Assembly (NCBI GenBank): GCA_029204225.1
Contig: CM055095.1
Span: 13,205,440 to 13,269,439, forward strand
DNA: 64,000 bases
Direction: 5' to 3'
DNA from: Diphasiastrum complanatum
Lineage: Eukaryota > Streptophyta > Lycopodiopsida > Lycopodiales > Lycopodiaceae
The translations under genes and the position numbers were made by a program. The notes beneath the pieces are model-generated. The model worked only from the letters and a program-made list of their open reading frames with translations. It did not search any database and was not told where the DNA came from. Position 1 is the first letter of the stretch. Each line of letters starts with the position of its first letter. Positions 12,101 through 24,311 of this stretch are shown here, one piece after another.

Positions 12101-15100
12101 TGTTGATTTCCACATGTACATCCAAGGTTATTTTGCCTATTGTCATTTAACAATCTGATATTTCATTTTGATGGTTGCTATTTCAGCACATTTTAGAGAA
12201 AACTTTGTTTACTTGACACCAGAACAGTCAAAGGACAGGTTGCTGAACATAGTAGAACACCAACCACTCAACAGTAAAGTGGCCCAATTACTTCATGGGC
12301 CATGTTAGGTACTTACATGGAGACATTAAGAACCACTCAGAATGAAAGTGTTTAAGTCTTCTTAAGCCAAATGTTGAACCATGAGTAGGTGAAAGGCTAG
12401 TTATCAATTTTGGGGGTCAACTAGACTTTAGTGAAGATAACAAACGTCAAAAATCATATAAATCTGACATCAATTTTAAAGTTGTAAGGCAAAAAGGCTG
12501 AAAGCAAGCGATTTTTGGGTAGTGGGAACTCAGAAGCATTTCCAGAAACCTCTTAAACCTTGGAAGCTTATCGGAAATAACAATACAGCAGCCATTAGTC
12601 GAGTACAGTGTCCAATTAAGGAAGTTGGCGACAATCACAGAGTGCGTGGAGCACACGGTGGAACGATGTGTTGCAAAATTGGATGAAAGTAAACCAGAAG
12701 TGTGAACCAATTCCCACCAATACATTGATGTAGATTAGATCAAGAAAAGCATGTCAGGATCTTGCATCTTATCAAATTCAATACAAAAACTTTCCAAATA
12801 AGATTTTGGCATCTGTGACAGCCATATCGGTGATTTCCGAGTAGTCTGACAAAGCCATGGAAATCAGACTAATTTCTGATCCAAAATTATTTTGCTTACA
12901 GCATCTATAATTCATAACAACACAGCAAATGTACTTCTAATTAATTCAGCATTCAAGACAGGAAAGAGAAGCGCATTCAATGCAATGTAATGAACATACA
13001 TGAGATATACGTTTGCAAGCCGGAATTTGATTCTGCAAAATATTAATGGCATGAAATAGCTGAGCAAAATCATCTTCAGGCGCCCCACTACACACAAAGG
13101 AAGGTTTCCTTAAACAAACGACAAGAGTTTGGTAGCAAAAGGTCTAGAACTCTCAAGAGTACTATAATCAAGCTAAGCTGAAAAGTGAAGTAAGTGAATG
13201 TGGGGAGTAAAGCTTACACCCCCTTTCCCACACCTCCTTTCCACCTCCCAAGAGCCATGCTAAGTGACGGGCCCCAAGGGCACATGTGCATGGGGCTTTA
13301 CTTTATGTGGCATCCTTATGGGCACCACCTCACAACCTTGGGCCATCTTCCGCACTTCACCAATCGGTTGTGCTTATCCACCAATTACGAGGTCACCTCC
13401 TAACCACATAACTTTATGACACATTCACAAATCCATTCCATAGAGAACCAATCTGCTTATATTGAAATGAAGAGAGAACATGATTTTCAAACTTGAGTTT
13501 GGCACTATTTATAGTAGAGAGAACCTTGGCCTCAAAATCCTATTGGCCCATTTCTACCTCCCTAACTATTCAAATTTAAAAAAGGGTGAACACCCATTCA
13601 AAATTGGAGGGAACCAATTTGAATTTGAATTTGAACCAATTTTGGTGGGAGACCTAACCTTATTCACTAACTTGACATTTAGGCCCTGCGACATTAAAAG
13701 TTCCGCAAAAAGGCCTAAAGTCCTTTTATTAACTTTTAACTATTCAAATAACTATGTGATCATCGGGTTGGACTTACACACGCGGGGTGCCAAATCCTTC
13801 TCACTTATTAACTAGGGTTAGGGTTGCCTTGGGATCCGCAAACCCTCCAGCAGTATCCCCCATTAAAACTGGTGGCGATCCCACGACACCTGCGAGATGC
13901 AATTACTCTGGACTTTTATTAGCATCACGTCGAATCTTTATTATATGATACTACAGCTTGGGCAGTGTTGTAATCTAGGTTGTGGCAAAAAACAACGATG
14001 GGCACCGGCGATCCACTTTGAGGTTGTCCAAGCAGTGAACCGAGATTCCCAAGAGCCTCCCATTATAGCAGCACGGAAAATAATCTAGCCACTGGCAGCT
14101 CATCTTTAACACTCTCTGACGCCATTGGCTTATTCGGATCGAATTCCAAAGTGGGAAGGCAATCATCCCATCGAGTTGCAACGGATGCCAGTACAGTCAA
14201 ATCTTTTGCAAACAGCATCGATTGCCTCATTGTCGGATCGGGAGACCATACATACTCCCGCTGGTATTCTTGTAAGGCACGGTGGAAATCCACTGAGATT
14301 TCCAAACTGTACGGTTGGTGGATTATTGGCCAACTTGGTATATCGATCGTGATCTTGTCCATGGCCAATCCCAGATTTTTCCACTTATTTTTTCACCGAA
14401 TTGGAACATAGTATGGATCTACGCAAAATTGGCGAGGGCTAGCCACATAACTCCCGATTGATTCTGGAGTTTTCTCAAAAACTGTAGTTCTCCCGGCTGC
14501 TCTCCCAATGCCGGTAGTTTATCCAACTCTTTGCCGACCTCTATTTCAGAGGTCTTAAATTTAATGACCCAACCACCACGCGAGGACTCATGGGGATGTT
14601 GCGTTAAGAAGCTCTGGATCTGGTCCTCGACGTTGATTGGTCTTTTGAACAAAGGTCCGGTCCCTGAGGTAGATGGACCTGCTTGCGTTGCCTTTGGAAC
14701 TGGCTGTACTTCTTCTTCTTCTGAGGCTCCACCCTGTTCCTTGCCTAACTATTCAAATAACTATGTGATCATCGAGTTGGACTTACACACGTAGGGTGCC
14801 AAATCCCTCTCACTTATTAACTAGGGTTAGGGTTGCCTTGGGATCCGCAAACCCTCCAACAGACCTTCGAATCCCATGGCCATTTTTCACACCATAGCAC
14901 AGGTCGCAGTAGTATAGGAGGCCAAGAAGATGGTGGGAGGAGGATCTCCTCTTTTGGAGAAATCCTTCTGCAGTAGTTTATTTATTAAGTGCAAGGGATG
15001 TTTCTAGAACCACAAAGCGGCCCAAAGCTTGAAGGGGTGGTAAAGAGGTGAGGAGGGAGGAACCCCCTCCCTTATATACCTACAACATGTACATGGGAGA

Positions 15101-18100
15101 GGTCTACGCTCAGCTCTTCCTTCCTCTAACAAAAACCAAGCTCAAAGAGCTTGTGTTTCTTTTAATTGTTATATAGCTTTCAAGCATTCAGATTTTGAAT
15201 GTGTACAAGAAAGGTATTATTTAAAGAACTTTTGTACATCATACTTTGTACTTATGTACAAAGAGCTTGAATTAAGCTTTGTTTTTGAGACTTGACATAC
15301 AGCGCTTGGCTGTCTACGCACGGACAGCATGCATGTGCCTGCTATACAGCCCTGCCCACAAGCCCAACAAATTTTTAGTTAGCACAACTTCCCGAAAACA
15401 ATGCACAAAAACAGTCAAATTAGACTATTTTCCAAAACAATAAAAAATGAGACATTTTCAACAATTCTAGGGAGAAGTAGTGCCAATCTATTAAGATAAA
15501 TATCAACCAACCTTATCATGGGATCCTCTGATGGATGGTGCGGACTACCCATTTGTCGATGAACAAGGTTATCAGGAATGGCCGACTCATATGGTTATTA
15601 TTGAAAATTTGGCAAGTCCATGTTCTTGCTGATCGTCATCAAATAAAGCCTCAGGTTTTACGTAAGCGAACTCATATTTACGCTTTTCCTGGAGCACAAC
15701 AAAAATATATATCTATACATATGCTCTCTACAGACTTTGACAATGCGGCTCGGTCTCTACAGACTTTGACAATGCGGCTCATCATGATCCCAAGGACCAA
15801 TCAGAGGCAGAGTGCCATGGGACTGGCACTCGTTTGGCAACAGGAGCATGTTGTCCGTTTCTGGGTACGACATGGAATATTCTAGAATATGGCAAGAGGC
15901 TTCTACAATAAGCCCAAACACTACACAACTAAAGTAGAGAGTCGGAAGTATTAGAAACAGGCGACCAGTTGGCATCCTGCGTGTGTGAGTCCAACATTGG
16001 GCCTTAGGCTAATAAGTGCCATGGAGCACAATTATTCAATAAAGTATTTTAAGCTTAGCTTTTGTAAAGTTCTTAAGTTGGAAAACACAACTTGACCTCA
16101 AGAAACACAAAGTGATCTTGACGGTCAAGATAGTATCTCCTGATGGAACACTTATTGATTCCAGCTTCCGCACGTTAATGAATTCATGTGTGTCTGTGAA
16201 ATCAATCGCATAGATCCTTACGATTTCAAAGTTCGGATCAAGTAGAGCTCAAAAATTATTCTAAGCTTGGATCTGATAAGCACAATAAATTGCACAGAGG
16301 AAACAGATTGTTCTCAATTCATTTTCCCAACATATCTAACCACGTGGGAGGAGCTCATCATTTCCTATGTGTGAATAAATGCCTAGCCGCACCGCCGTGG
16401 GTCAATAACTTTGGGTTACCTCACGCCAATAGAACATTGGCATGTGGCAACCAAACTAACCCTATTGCTCCAGACCAACGCCATGTTCCATAAAACGAGA
16501 CAATCACCTCAAGTAGTCTATTACATTCCATTATAGGTACAAACAACAAGATTGCTTGTGGATGGCACGAAGGAGAACAAAAGAGAAGTTTTTGATACTA
16601 ATATCAAGGTCAAGCAACGAAGCCCTCTCTGCAACTTTCTATGGACAGTACATTGAGGAGCAAAAATTTAGAAACAAATGCAAGGAGATGGTGGAGTCTA
16701 GTTAGCAAATTGTCCTTTGTTATTGCTCATTTGTGCTGACAATGTGAAATTACTTGCCAAGAATAGAACCAATCCTTAAAAACATTTGGTCGCACTTTAG
16801 CAGATTCTGCAAACACTAGCATGGAAGTCAATGCAAGCAAACTTAAGTATTGGTGATTGGCTGAAAAAGACAAACGAAAAGTGATACATTTGAGGGTTGG
16901 AGCTTGTTGATAATCCATGCTCATAATATCTAGGATTCGAATTTGAAAATAATTACAAGTGGAACCTCTATGTGGATATAAGAGTATTATGAGGTTTATA
17001 AAGTACTTCTCATGCAAAACAAATGCAATAATATAACGCACCCATGGAATTAGAAGAGGTAGATAGCAGTAGGCAACAATGCGGATAGTGATAGTAGGCA
17101 ACAATGTAGATAGCGGAAGTTAGCAACAAGGTAGATAGTAAACAACATGATAGATGTCATGAACTAAATCAAAGACTGATACCCAACAAGAAAAGTTGTA
17201 AGTCTCCTACGAGAACAACACTGACAAATCGTAAGCTACTCAATAAGTGTCTCTAACATCGAGTTATAGTACTCTTGGAAACCATTTTAGGACTTTTCAA
17301 GAATTCAGAAACTTTCAAATGTGACAAAGGTCAACAAGCATTTTGAAGGGGAAATATGCGCCCCTCCACAAGTAAGGTACAAATGTTCTCTCTCTCTCTC
17401 TCCCCCCCCCAATGATCTGACCAGCGATGGCTCTGCTCCGTCGGCCTAAGAGAGCCTTTCAGCGCTGCCGCCTACTCCATCGCTGCTCCAGCGAGCCTAG
17501 CCAGCAGATCAACAGGCCCATTCCATTCCAGCGAGCCCAGCGAGCGGATCAACGAGCGTCTCTAGTGGACGCTTTAAGCAGATCCAGTCTGCTTTCTGCA
17601 GATCTACAGTAGTATCTGCTAACCATCATTGCAGTCCCGCCTCCCTTCAGCTTCACTGCACTTTGCTGAGCTGCCTTGCAGGGATTTGTGGAGAGGATAA
17701 ATGCGAGTGATTATAATGTCATGGATGTGTATGCATGTAACTATGACAGGGATGTATGCAACGCATATGACATACAGATCATGCATGCATGTGACTATGA
17801 AAGTAATAAATGTGAAGCATGTGACCATGGAGTTCCGGCCATGGACCTTAGAGGTCATCTATGTGACTAAAGACAACATATATGTAATTGTGAATACTTC
17901 AAACTTCTGCTTTTCTAAGGATACACAGAGATTGATCATTGTATTCTTTCTTTTAATGATATATCAGGTGGCTGATTTTTGCGCTGAGTTTTTAGATGTT
18001 CCCTACACTGAAATCTTTTATATATTGAAGTTGTCTTCACATGGAAAAAGGTTTAAATTCCTAAATTCGAATCTTACTTAAACAGTGATTGTCCTTTCGG

Positions 18101-21100
18101 GAGGGGAAACAATCTATTGCAAGAAAGAATCTCAAATCTGATTATCAATAGTTTTTGACCTGTATCTTTCTGAAACTTGAACTTCGGTGCCTTCAGAACA
18201 GTAATTTCATCCAGATACTAACTAATATCTTGCATGCACAAAAACATGTAGACACTGCATGATCGATAAACAAAAGTTTCTATAGCACTACATGAGCACA
18301 CGAGTGTTTAGAATGCATAAAGGAAAAAGGAAAGAGCATTTCATTTTTGAGTTTCAGAGGACAATAAACAACCCACAAAAGTGGACCAGATGATGTCTAG
18401 ATGTTTAGAAAAACAAGCTTCAGGGATAACAAGCTACGCAGGTTCCAGAACAGAAAAATCTCTGTCACCATTATCATTTACCTTGTACTTGGATAATGGA
18501 GGTGAAAGCCCTCTGAGAAGCTCACTTAACATTTTGTCATCCCACGGATTAACCCCTCCCAACAAAGTGCAATTACCAACGAGACCTTCAGCTTCCTACA
18601 TAAAAAACAGTTTCATAGAGAAAAGCACACTTTCAGTAATGAATTAATGACGTAGCCTGAGTCACCTACAACTCTTCTTTCCATATGAATGTTTTTTATA
18701 GAGTTCTCGCAGAATAGGCCACATTCTAAATAAAAACGACTTTATCAGTTCACTTTGATAGCTTAATAAAAACCTGGTTCATGTTTTTAGAAAGTTTTGA
18801 TAAATCGGTTCTCTGCTTTTCTTGGATGTTTTCTTTGTCCTTGTGCGTTTCATCATCATTTCTTATGGCTGATTCTTTGAGATGGTCATCAATATAGACC
18901 ATGAAATCCATCTTTTGAGGGATCTGCCCATCAGCTACCTGCTGAGAGTTATTTGCTGACACTCCCGGAAACACAAGGGGCTTTTCATTTTTGCTGATCC
19001 TGCATTCCTCCTCTTGCATATCTTCCCTGATGATGCTTGTATCAGGTGTGCTGTGACTCCTACAAGATTCCTTAAGATCATCATCAACAAAAATCATAAA
19101 ATCCATGTTATTCGAGGTATCTAGTGTGTCCTTCTTCTCTTGCCTTCCCTGCTGTGAGTGCAGAATCTTGCAGCTGAGATTGTTAAAACCGTCATCTGCT
19201 AAAACTGAAAATTCTTGCGACTCTGCATTTATGACGGCTTTATGAGCATTCTGTTCATGACAAACTATCTGTTTGCAACTCGGCTCAAATGGTAATGGCT
19301 TGGTAAACAGGGAAAGAATATCAGCCATAGCCTCCTTCGTGTTTATGGTTGGATCAACCAAGCCATGATGGCGTCCAACTTCCATATTGCCTACATCTGG
19401 ATCAATCCTTGAAGCTATGGCCACATCTACAAACTTTTTAATGGCAATTGTTTCGTCTCCATGAAGTGGCACATACGTTTTAGATGAAAAAGACCTTTTT
19501 GGCATATCTTCCATTTGGCCTTCATGTAAGTAGCTGCCCTGAATGGTTAAACTTTTCTCATTCCAAATGCTTGCAGATAAATCATGGTTGAAATTGGAGG
19601 CATCCACTTGATTTCGAGCAGGTCTTCCACTTAAATCTGCATCACCTCTTTGATTGGAACTTTTGATGCCATTCGAAGCTTGCAATCCTGTTAGTGCACT
19701 AGTGGCCTTGTTTCCATATGACTGGCAGACTTCATGTTCACGTAAAGCATTAAAATTTACTCCACATACGCTTTGCGGCATGTCTGCCATTCCAACTTGG
19801 TTTGGCCTCACAGGGACCTCTTCTGGTGTGCATTGATTTTGGGATGCTATCCATGAGGCAGCCCTTAATTCCTCAAAACTAATGTCCACTCCTTCAGGAA
19901 CTTTGAATGCATGTATGACCTCTCTCCTGTCTTTCAAAATTAAACCTTGCAAATCACATTTTACGCTAAATTCAGTGTGCTATGAATACGAGACACAAAG
20001 TCACTATGAATATGATTCACTTAACAGCAATCATTGGCCAGAGACCATGCAACTTAGATGCTTACCATCACCATTTGATGTGTTTCTGACCAAGGTTGAT
20101 GCCAGCTTATTAGGGTTATCATGAGAAAGGTCTGTCTGGAAATTCTCCCTGAGCAACATGTGGAAAGGTCCCATCTTACGATTCTAGAGTAACTGGCTGG
20201 TCAAGCCTCATGGAAGCAAAGCTTATTTCCCTACACAATCTTACCGTTTGGATACAGAAAAATATATGTAACAAAAAAGAGAGTCTCACACGCCAAATTT
20301 ATTTCAGGTTCTACAACTCTTACTAAGCTTCTGCTCACACGATTGCATATAATAACATGAGACTGACTTGCAGGCCATCACAGCATAGAAGTTTGGATAA
20401 GTAGGTGTGCATAATAGAATGTGGAAAAAAACTCTGTAGTCTAAGTAAGTATCTACAAATAAGATAATCCACCATTTTCTAAAAAATACCGAACTTGACC
20501 CAGCAAACTAACCTTTCATGTTCTTTGTGAACACAGAACTCAAATGTTTGCTGTGCCTCAGGAGTGGTACTTTGTAGGATCTGCAGGAAAAGATAACCTG
20601 AGAACGTGAAAACAAAACTCTACATGTGTAAAGTTGAGCTAAGGTTGCTAAGAGCTCGAGATCTGCAAAAACTCACATTTAAGTCATTCAAAACTGCAAA
20701 AACAAAGTTAAGGCACACCTGATTGACCCTATGCTTCTTGGAATGACGTTGAATTATGTTCAGTCTTTCCAGCAGGTTGCAGTGATTACTGATGAGAGCA
20801 ATTTAAAGTAAATATAGCTCAGCACGTCTTTTTACAGAATGAGTTGTATCCAGATACTGATTGTGCTTATGTCCTCTTCTCACCGTGAAAAGCCATGCTA
20901 CTTTTAAGTTGAACCTGTACTTACTTGGGTAACGTAGATAAAGGTTGATTAACAAATTTTGTGGATAAAAATCCTGTGACATGTGGATAGAACACGGATA
21001 AGAAGGGGATAAGTAATGACAAAACACAGAAATAGTTGCCATGCTAGAAAACGTTGCAACATCCAACTTCAGCTCTCTAATGCCACTATGCACCTCTTTC

Positions 21101-21821
21101 ATAAGCAAGCAAAACACCTATTTGGGGATACTCAACTACATAAACAGATAAAGAATGCTAAGGTGAGTTACCATCCTGATGATGTTTGACTAGCTTCTCT
21201 TTTCGTTTCAAAAAGTTCTTGTACATCTTTTCTAGTTGATCCATAGGCTGAGCCTGCCTGCACATTTACTCAATAAGAACACAAACATCTCAACTGGCTT
21301 GTGACACTTTACAGCATTTAAACATAATGACTACGCTAGAGATTGTCTACTAGAAATTAATTTGTGGGGAAAGGAATCTCCTAACTGTGTCATATGATGA
21401 TGCAAGTGCTCCGAGAACTTCACGGCATGTTTTCTCAAAATATTTACAGTCTTAAACCGACAGCAACAGAAAGTGACGCTGACCCATTCAATTTCTAGAA
21501 ATGACAGTTAACAATATGGACTGTGGCGATGAGCATATATCTGCTTTTGAATGCCAATAAGCTTGGTGCACTGATGCCAATAAGCTTGGTACTTATCAAT
21601 GCAAAAATTGTTTTGGGTATTGACAAACCTTAGAAGACCCTTTTGATACACTTCATTTGCTGTTGATAAATCCCTGTGAATCTCCAGTTCCACTGCATAA
21701 GCTTCATAGAATAACGAATGATTTTGTCCTATTTGCTTGTCCTCCATAAATGCAAAAATTTGAAGGGGATCTGAGGAGCAGTCTGCCTGTAAACAAGCAG
21801 TTTAGATTTGCAAAACCAACA

Positions 21822-21878
<57 letters not shown>

Positions 21879-24311
21879 GTAATTGCTAGAAAATGTTAAG
21901 CGACTTACATAACGAACCCACAATCTCAAATATCTCAAATCATCATAATATTGTTTAGTATGAAGGAATGTCTTGGTGCAAAGTTGAAGTAAGGGGAGAA
22001 GCTTCGATTTCGCTCCAGAAGGAAATGTCTCCTTTGCCCATTTTATGAACCTGCAAAAGTTTCGAACATTGCTTATGGATTGTGTATTGCGGTGCTAAAT
22101 TGCAACCATTCAATAACAAATTTATTTAGAAGGAAACATTTCTTGTGAAAGAGGATAAGTTGGAAAGGGACGAAGAAGCTTTAAAACAATCGAAAGGTAA
22201 AAAAGTCAAAAACAAAACTGACTTAAGTATTTATCAATCGATGGACCACTACACTTACTTACTAAAATTCTTGTCTCCATTGTAAAGCACAAGAGCACAC
22301 ATCCATCACTTCAAATAGCATGCACACCCAACCTTCCAAGTTCCAAGTATTTTAAATGTGGAATATTTGAATAAAACTTGTTGATATATTATAATCGATT
22401 TGAAGAACAAATTTGTATGACATTGCAATCTCAAGGAGAAATCTTGAAGCATGAGAGTGCACACTTGCAACTTTTTCACATATTCTGTCGAGGCATAATT
22501 TGCAAGTACACTATCAAGTCACAAGACCTAGTTGGAGTTTGCAAGTGTCATCTGAGTAAATTCTAGAGATTTGGGCTTAGGTTGATATTTTAGACAAAGA
22601 AGGAAACTTCGTGCACAAGTATCTAGTTGAAAAACTAATTTGCTATTTACATATTTGCAAACATTACATTCACAAAATCGCTAGGCCCTACCTTTTGACC
22701 TTAAGCCATTATCAAGCACATGTAAAAACCCATGTTAAATCATTCATGCATTTGTGTAGAGTGCAAAGTGTTTTTGGAATCAAGTTGATCAATAATACGT
22801 TCTAGAGAGGGATCATACAAAGGTCCACATACACTATCATTAAGGGTTCCACGAGTCATTTTGCCAATTGAGCATATTGGAATTGAGCGATTTCTAGGAA
22901 GCTCTCCATTATTGGCCGTGTTTAACATTTACTTGATATTCTTAGTTATTGATTGCATTATCTTCAACATTTGCTCTAAATTTCATCACACGTGATACAT
23001 TTTCGGGATCTTGTTGTTCATAGCATGGTATCCTCAAAACGCAAGATGTTGAAATACTAAACACTCACCTCACATCAAAACATCAAATAGGATTAAAATT
23101 TGAAATTGAAATGCATAATGGGACAAGATACATGACAAAAAGTTAAACAAAGCCTAAGTTGTGTCCTATTCCGGAACACTGCATTCCGGGAGTATTCCAG
23201 AATGGGAGTTCCGGAACGGTTCCAAAATTTAACAACATTCCGGATCGAAACGTTGCAATTTTTTTTTGGTTTTTTTCATGAATTTGTTTTGGAATCATAT
23301 ACCAAAGACACTAGGGAAAACCTTTCAAGAAGCTACCAAATTAGGGCTAGGGTACCCATCCTTATCTAGACTATGGGCCCACTGCTTAATTAACGACACA
23401 TCAAGTGATGCAACAATGTATCGTACTCATAGTGGACCGTATAGTGGAGTAAATCAAGCACACATGAAGTGCCAATCAATTGCATCACAAGAAGTGATGC
23501 AATCAAGATGCACCATAAACTCACAAGTTTAGTTAGAATTGCAACGTAAAAAAAGTACAAATACTTCTTTATATTCATAGATGCAAAGAGAACTCAAGTT
23601 AGAAGCACCTGACCTGATCCAAGGCTTTAAAGGGTCTTCACCTACATAATTAACAATGTCTTCAATCAATTGTCTGCAATCCAAGAAATTTATCAAGTAA
23701 AACATCAGATCAAAACCAGCCCCATAAGCTTCAAGTTCTCAAATGACTTTTACTTGAAGCTACACCAATTATGAGTTTTGTGAGTGACCAGAAATCCTCA
23801 GAACTACTTAACAAATGCAAAGCCTAACTAATTTCCCTGCAGAGATGCAAATCTACCACGTTTCAGCAAAACAAGTGCTTGGTCAGACATCACCCCTTTA
23901 CAAAGCAAGGAAAGGAGAACATTTCAAAAGAGTGCTTAGAGCAGGTGGTACAATTAAAAGTGAATGGAAAATCACTCAAGAAATATCCAAATGGTTGTTA
24001 ATTTGCATAACGCTCTTTAATGAGCTTCTGGTTTTGTTTTCCTGGTTGTACAAATCCAAAGCCATGTTTGGGTTTTCATTAGCTTTACTCCATCAAAAGC
24101 AGGGACAATCTCCCGGAAAAGGCATAACAATTTCCTGGACTGTAACTAAGCAGCTGCGCACTAAGAATCACCTCTGTTGATATGCAACTATACTGGATTT
24201 GGCAGATCCATCCAGATGCAATTCTAGAACGTCCTTAAGATTATGTGTATCCAGTTTCTCTGGAAATTGATAGCACTCCTTCACTGCATCCAAAATCATT
24301 TCTTTTGCCAT
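9135..24311 (-). CDS. BUB1: mitotic checkpoint serine/threonine kinase BUB1
   Basis: BUB1 is a kinetochore kinase of the spindle assembly checkpoint. Exons read on the minus strand: 24311-24172, 23673-23614, 22050-21909, 21786-21629, 21257-21172, 20788-20719, 20580-20513, 20148-20066, 19945-18774, 18595-18482, 11707-11620, 11264-11164, 11044-10973, 10796-10707, 10583-10426, 9798-9747, 9570-9436, 9275-9135; about 975 residues. The start ATG at 24311 has an in-frame TAA just upstream. Domains in order: Mad3/BUB1 TPR region (PWIRFIKWAKETFP, LRYLRLWVRY, LFYEAYAVELE), GLEBS motif (ISFEELRAASW), CD1-like motif (TKEAMADILSLFTKPLP), ABBA motifs FMIFVD and FMVYID, KEN box, NPWDDK, then the kinase: GEGAFARVYQA, VVLKV, IIHADFKPDN, LIDWGRSID. 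Exon phases agree except at the 21172/20788 junction, where a small exon may be missing. The kinase C-lobe after PFKR seems cut short: the frame reads YDFNE-stop, or an intron starts at 9153 toward an exon I could not find. Confidence 0.93.
13187..14862. mobile_element. LTR-retrotransposon remnant in BUB1 intron
   Basis: Two direct repeats of 117 bp (13737-13853 and 14746-14862) differ at five positions; both contain CTAGGGTTAGGGTTGCC and GGGATCCGCAAACCCTCCA. They enclose about 890 bp with short minus-strand coding-like pieces (14063-14368, 14419-14652) that I cannot assign. The left copy continues upstream into promoter-like sequence with CTATTTATAG at 13504, so it may be a full LTR starting near 13199, with the right copy only its last 117 bp. 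Alternatively it is a TRIM-like element. No target duplication was found. Confidence 0.5.
15724..15780. repeat. short tandem duplication
   Basis: The unit CTCTACAGACTTTGACAATG plus CGGCTC occurs twice in tandem with near-perfect identity. It lies within BUB1 intron 10 and has no evident function. Confidence 0.85.
17391..17412. repeat. (TC)n-C(n) low-complexity tract
   Basis: A short CT run merges into a run of C, inside BUB1 intron 10. Confidence 0.8.
18828..19100 (-). other. ABBA-ABBA-KEN motif cluster of BUB1
   Basis: Two exact ABBA motifs (consensus F-x-[ILV]-[FHY]-x-[DE]) occur: FMIFVD at 19083-19100 and FMVYID at 18888-18905. Each lies in a repeated context (MDFM-[IV]-[FY]-[VI]-DD-x-LKES), so they arose by duplication. 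A KEN box (DKENIQEK) follows at 18828-18836. ABBA and KEN motifs bind the WD40 domain of CDC20/CDH1, the activators of the anaphase-promoting complex. A weaker ABBA-like site (FSVLAD) lies about 35 residues before the first. Confidence 0.85.
19290..19340 (-). other. CD1-like (Mad1-binding) motif of BUB1
   Basis: TKEAMADILSLFTKPLP aligns with human BUB1 TKEALGFIMNMFQAPTLP, the conserved motif 1 that binds MAD1 after phosphorylation by MPS1. The leading Thr, equivalent to the phosphorylated human residue, is kept. Alignment is from memory, but eight or more positions agree in the right spacing. Confidence 0.8.
19851..19898 (-). other. GLEBS (BUB3-binding) motif of BUB1
   Basis: The residues EGVDISFEELRAASW match the core of the human BUB1 GLEBS motif (GESEFSFEELRAQKY, recalled from memory). 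In other species this segment binds the BUB3 beta-propeller and brings BUB1 to phosphorylated KNL1. It sits close to the start of the long exon 9. Confidence 0.85.
21828..21876. repeat. (CT)n microsatellite in BUB1 intron 3
   Basis: A CT run of roughly 24 units lies between the exon ending WVRY and the exon starting ADCSSD. On the sense (minus) strand it is a GA tract, about 35 bases downstream of the exon 3 donor. Confidence 0.95.

Larger units (their letters stand above)
11708..18481 (-). other. large intron 10 of BUB1
   Basis: This 6,774-bp intron separates the exon ending PPLSKYK (donor AAG|GTAAATG) from the one starting GFHFSSKKYSG (acceptor TTGCAG). Both flanking exons are phase 0 and the joined protein is continuous with plant BUB1, so no exon needs to lie inside. 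It holds an LTR-element remnant (13.2-14.9 kb) and small repeats; the rest shows no recognisable gene. Confidence 0.85.

Noticed and set aside
13011-13087. Possible extra BUB1 exon inside intron 10 (reads PEDDFAQLFHAINILQNQI with splice-like borders)
   Set aside because: It is 77 bp long, not a multiple of three, while both flanking exons are phase 0 and already join smoothly; the sequence does not resemble BUB1.
13830-13845. GGGTTAGGGTT as an interstitial telomere array
   Set aside because: Only about two units are present, repeated because of the 117-bp direct repeats; too short for a telomeric array.
23160-23260. TTCCGGAAC-rich patch as a transposon in BUB1 intron 2
   Set aside because: Several short inverted copies of TTCCGGAAC exist, but no terminal repeat pair or target duplication could be defined.
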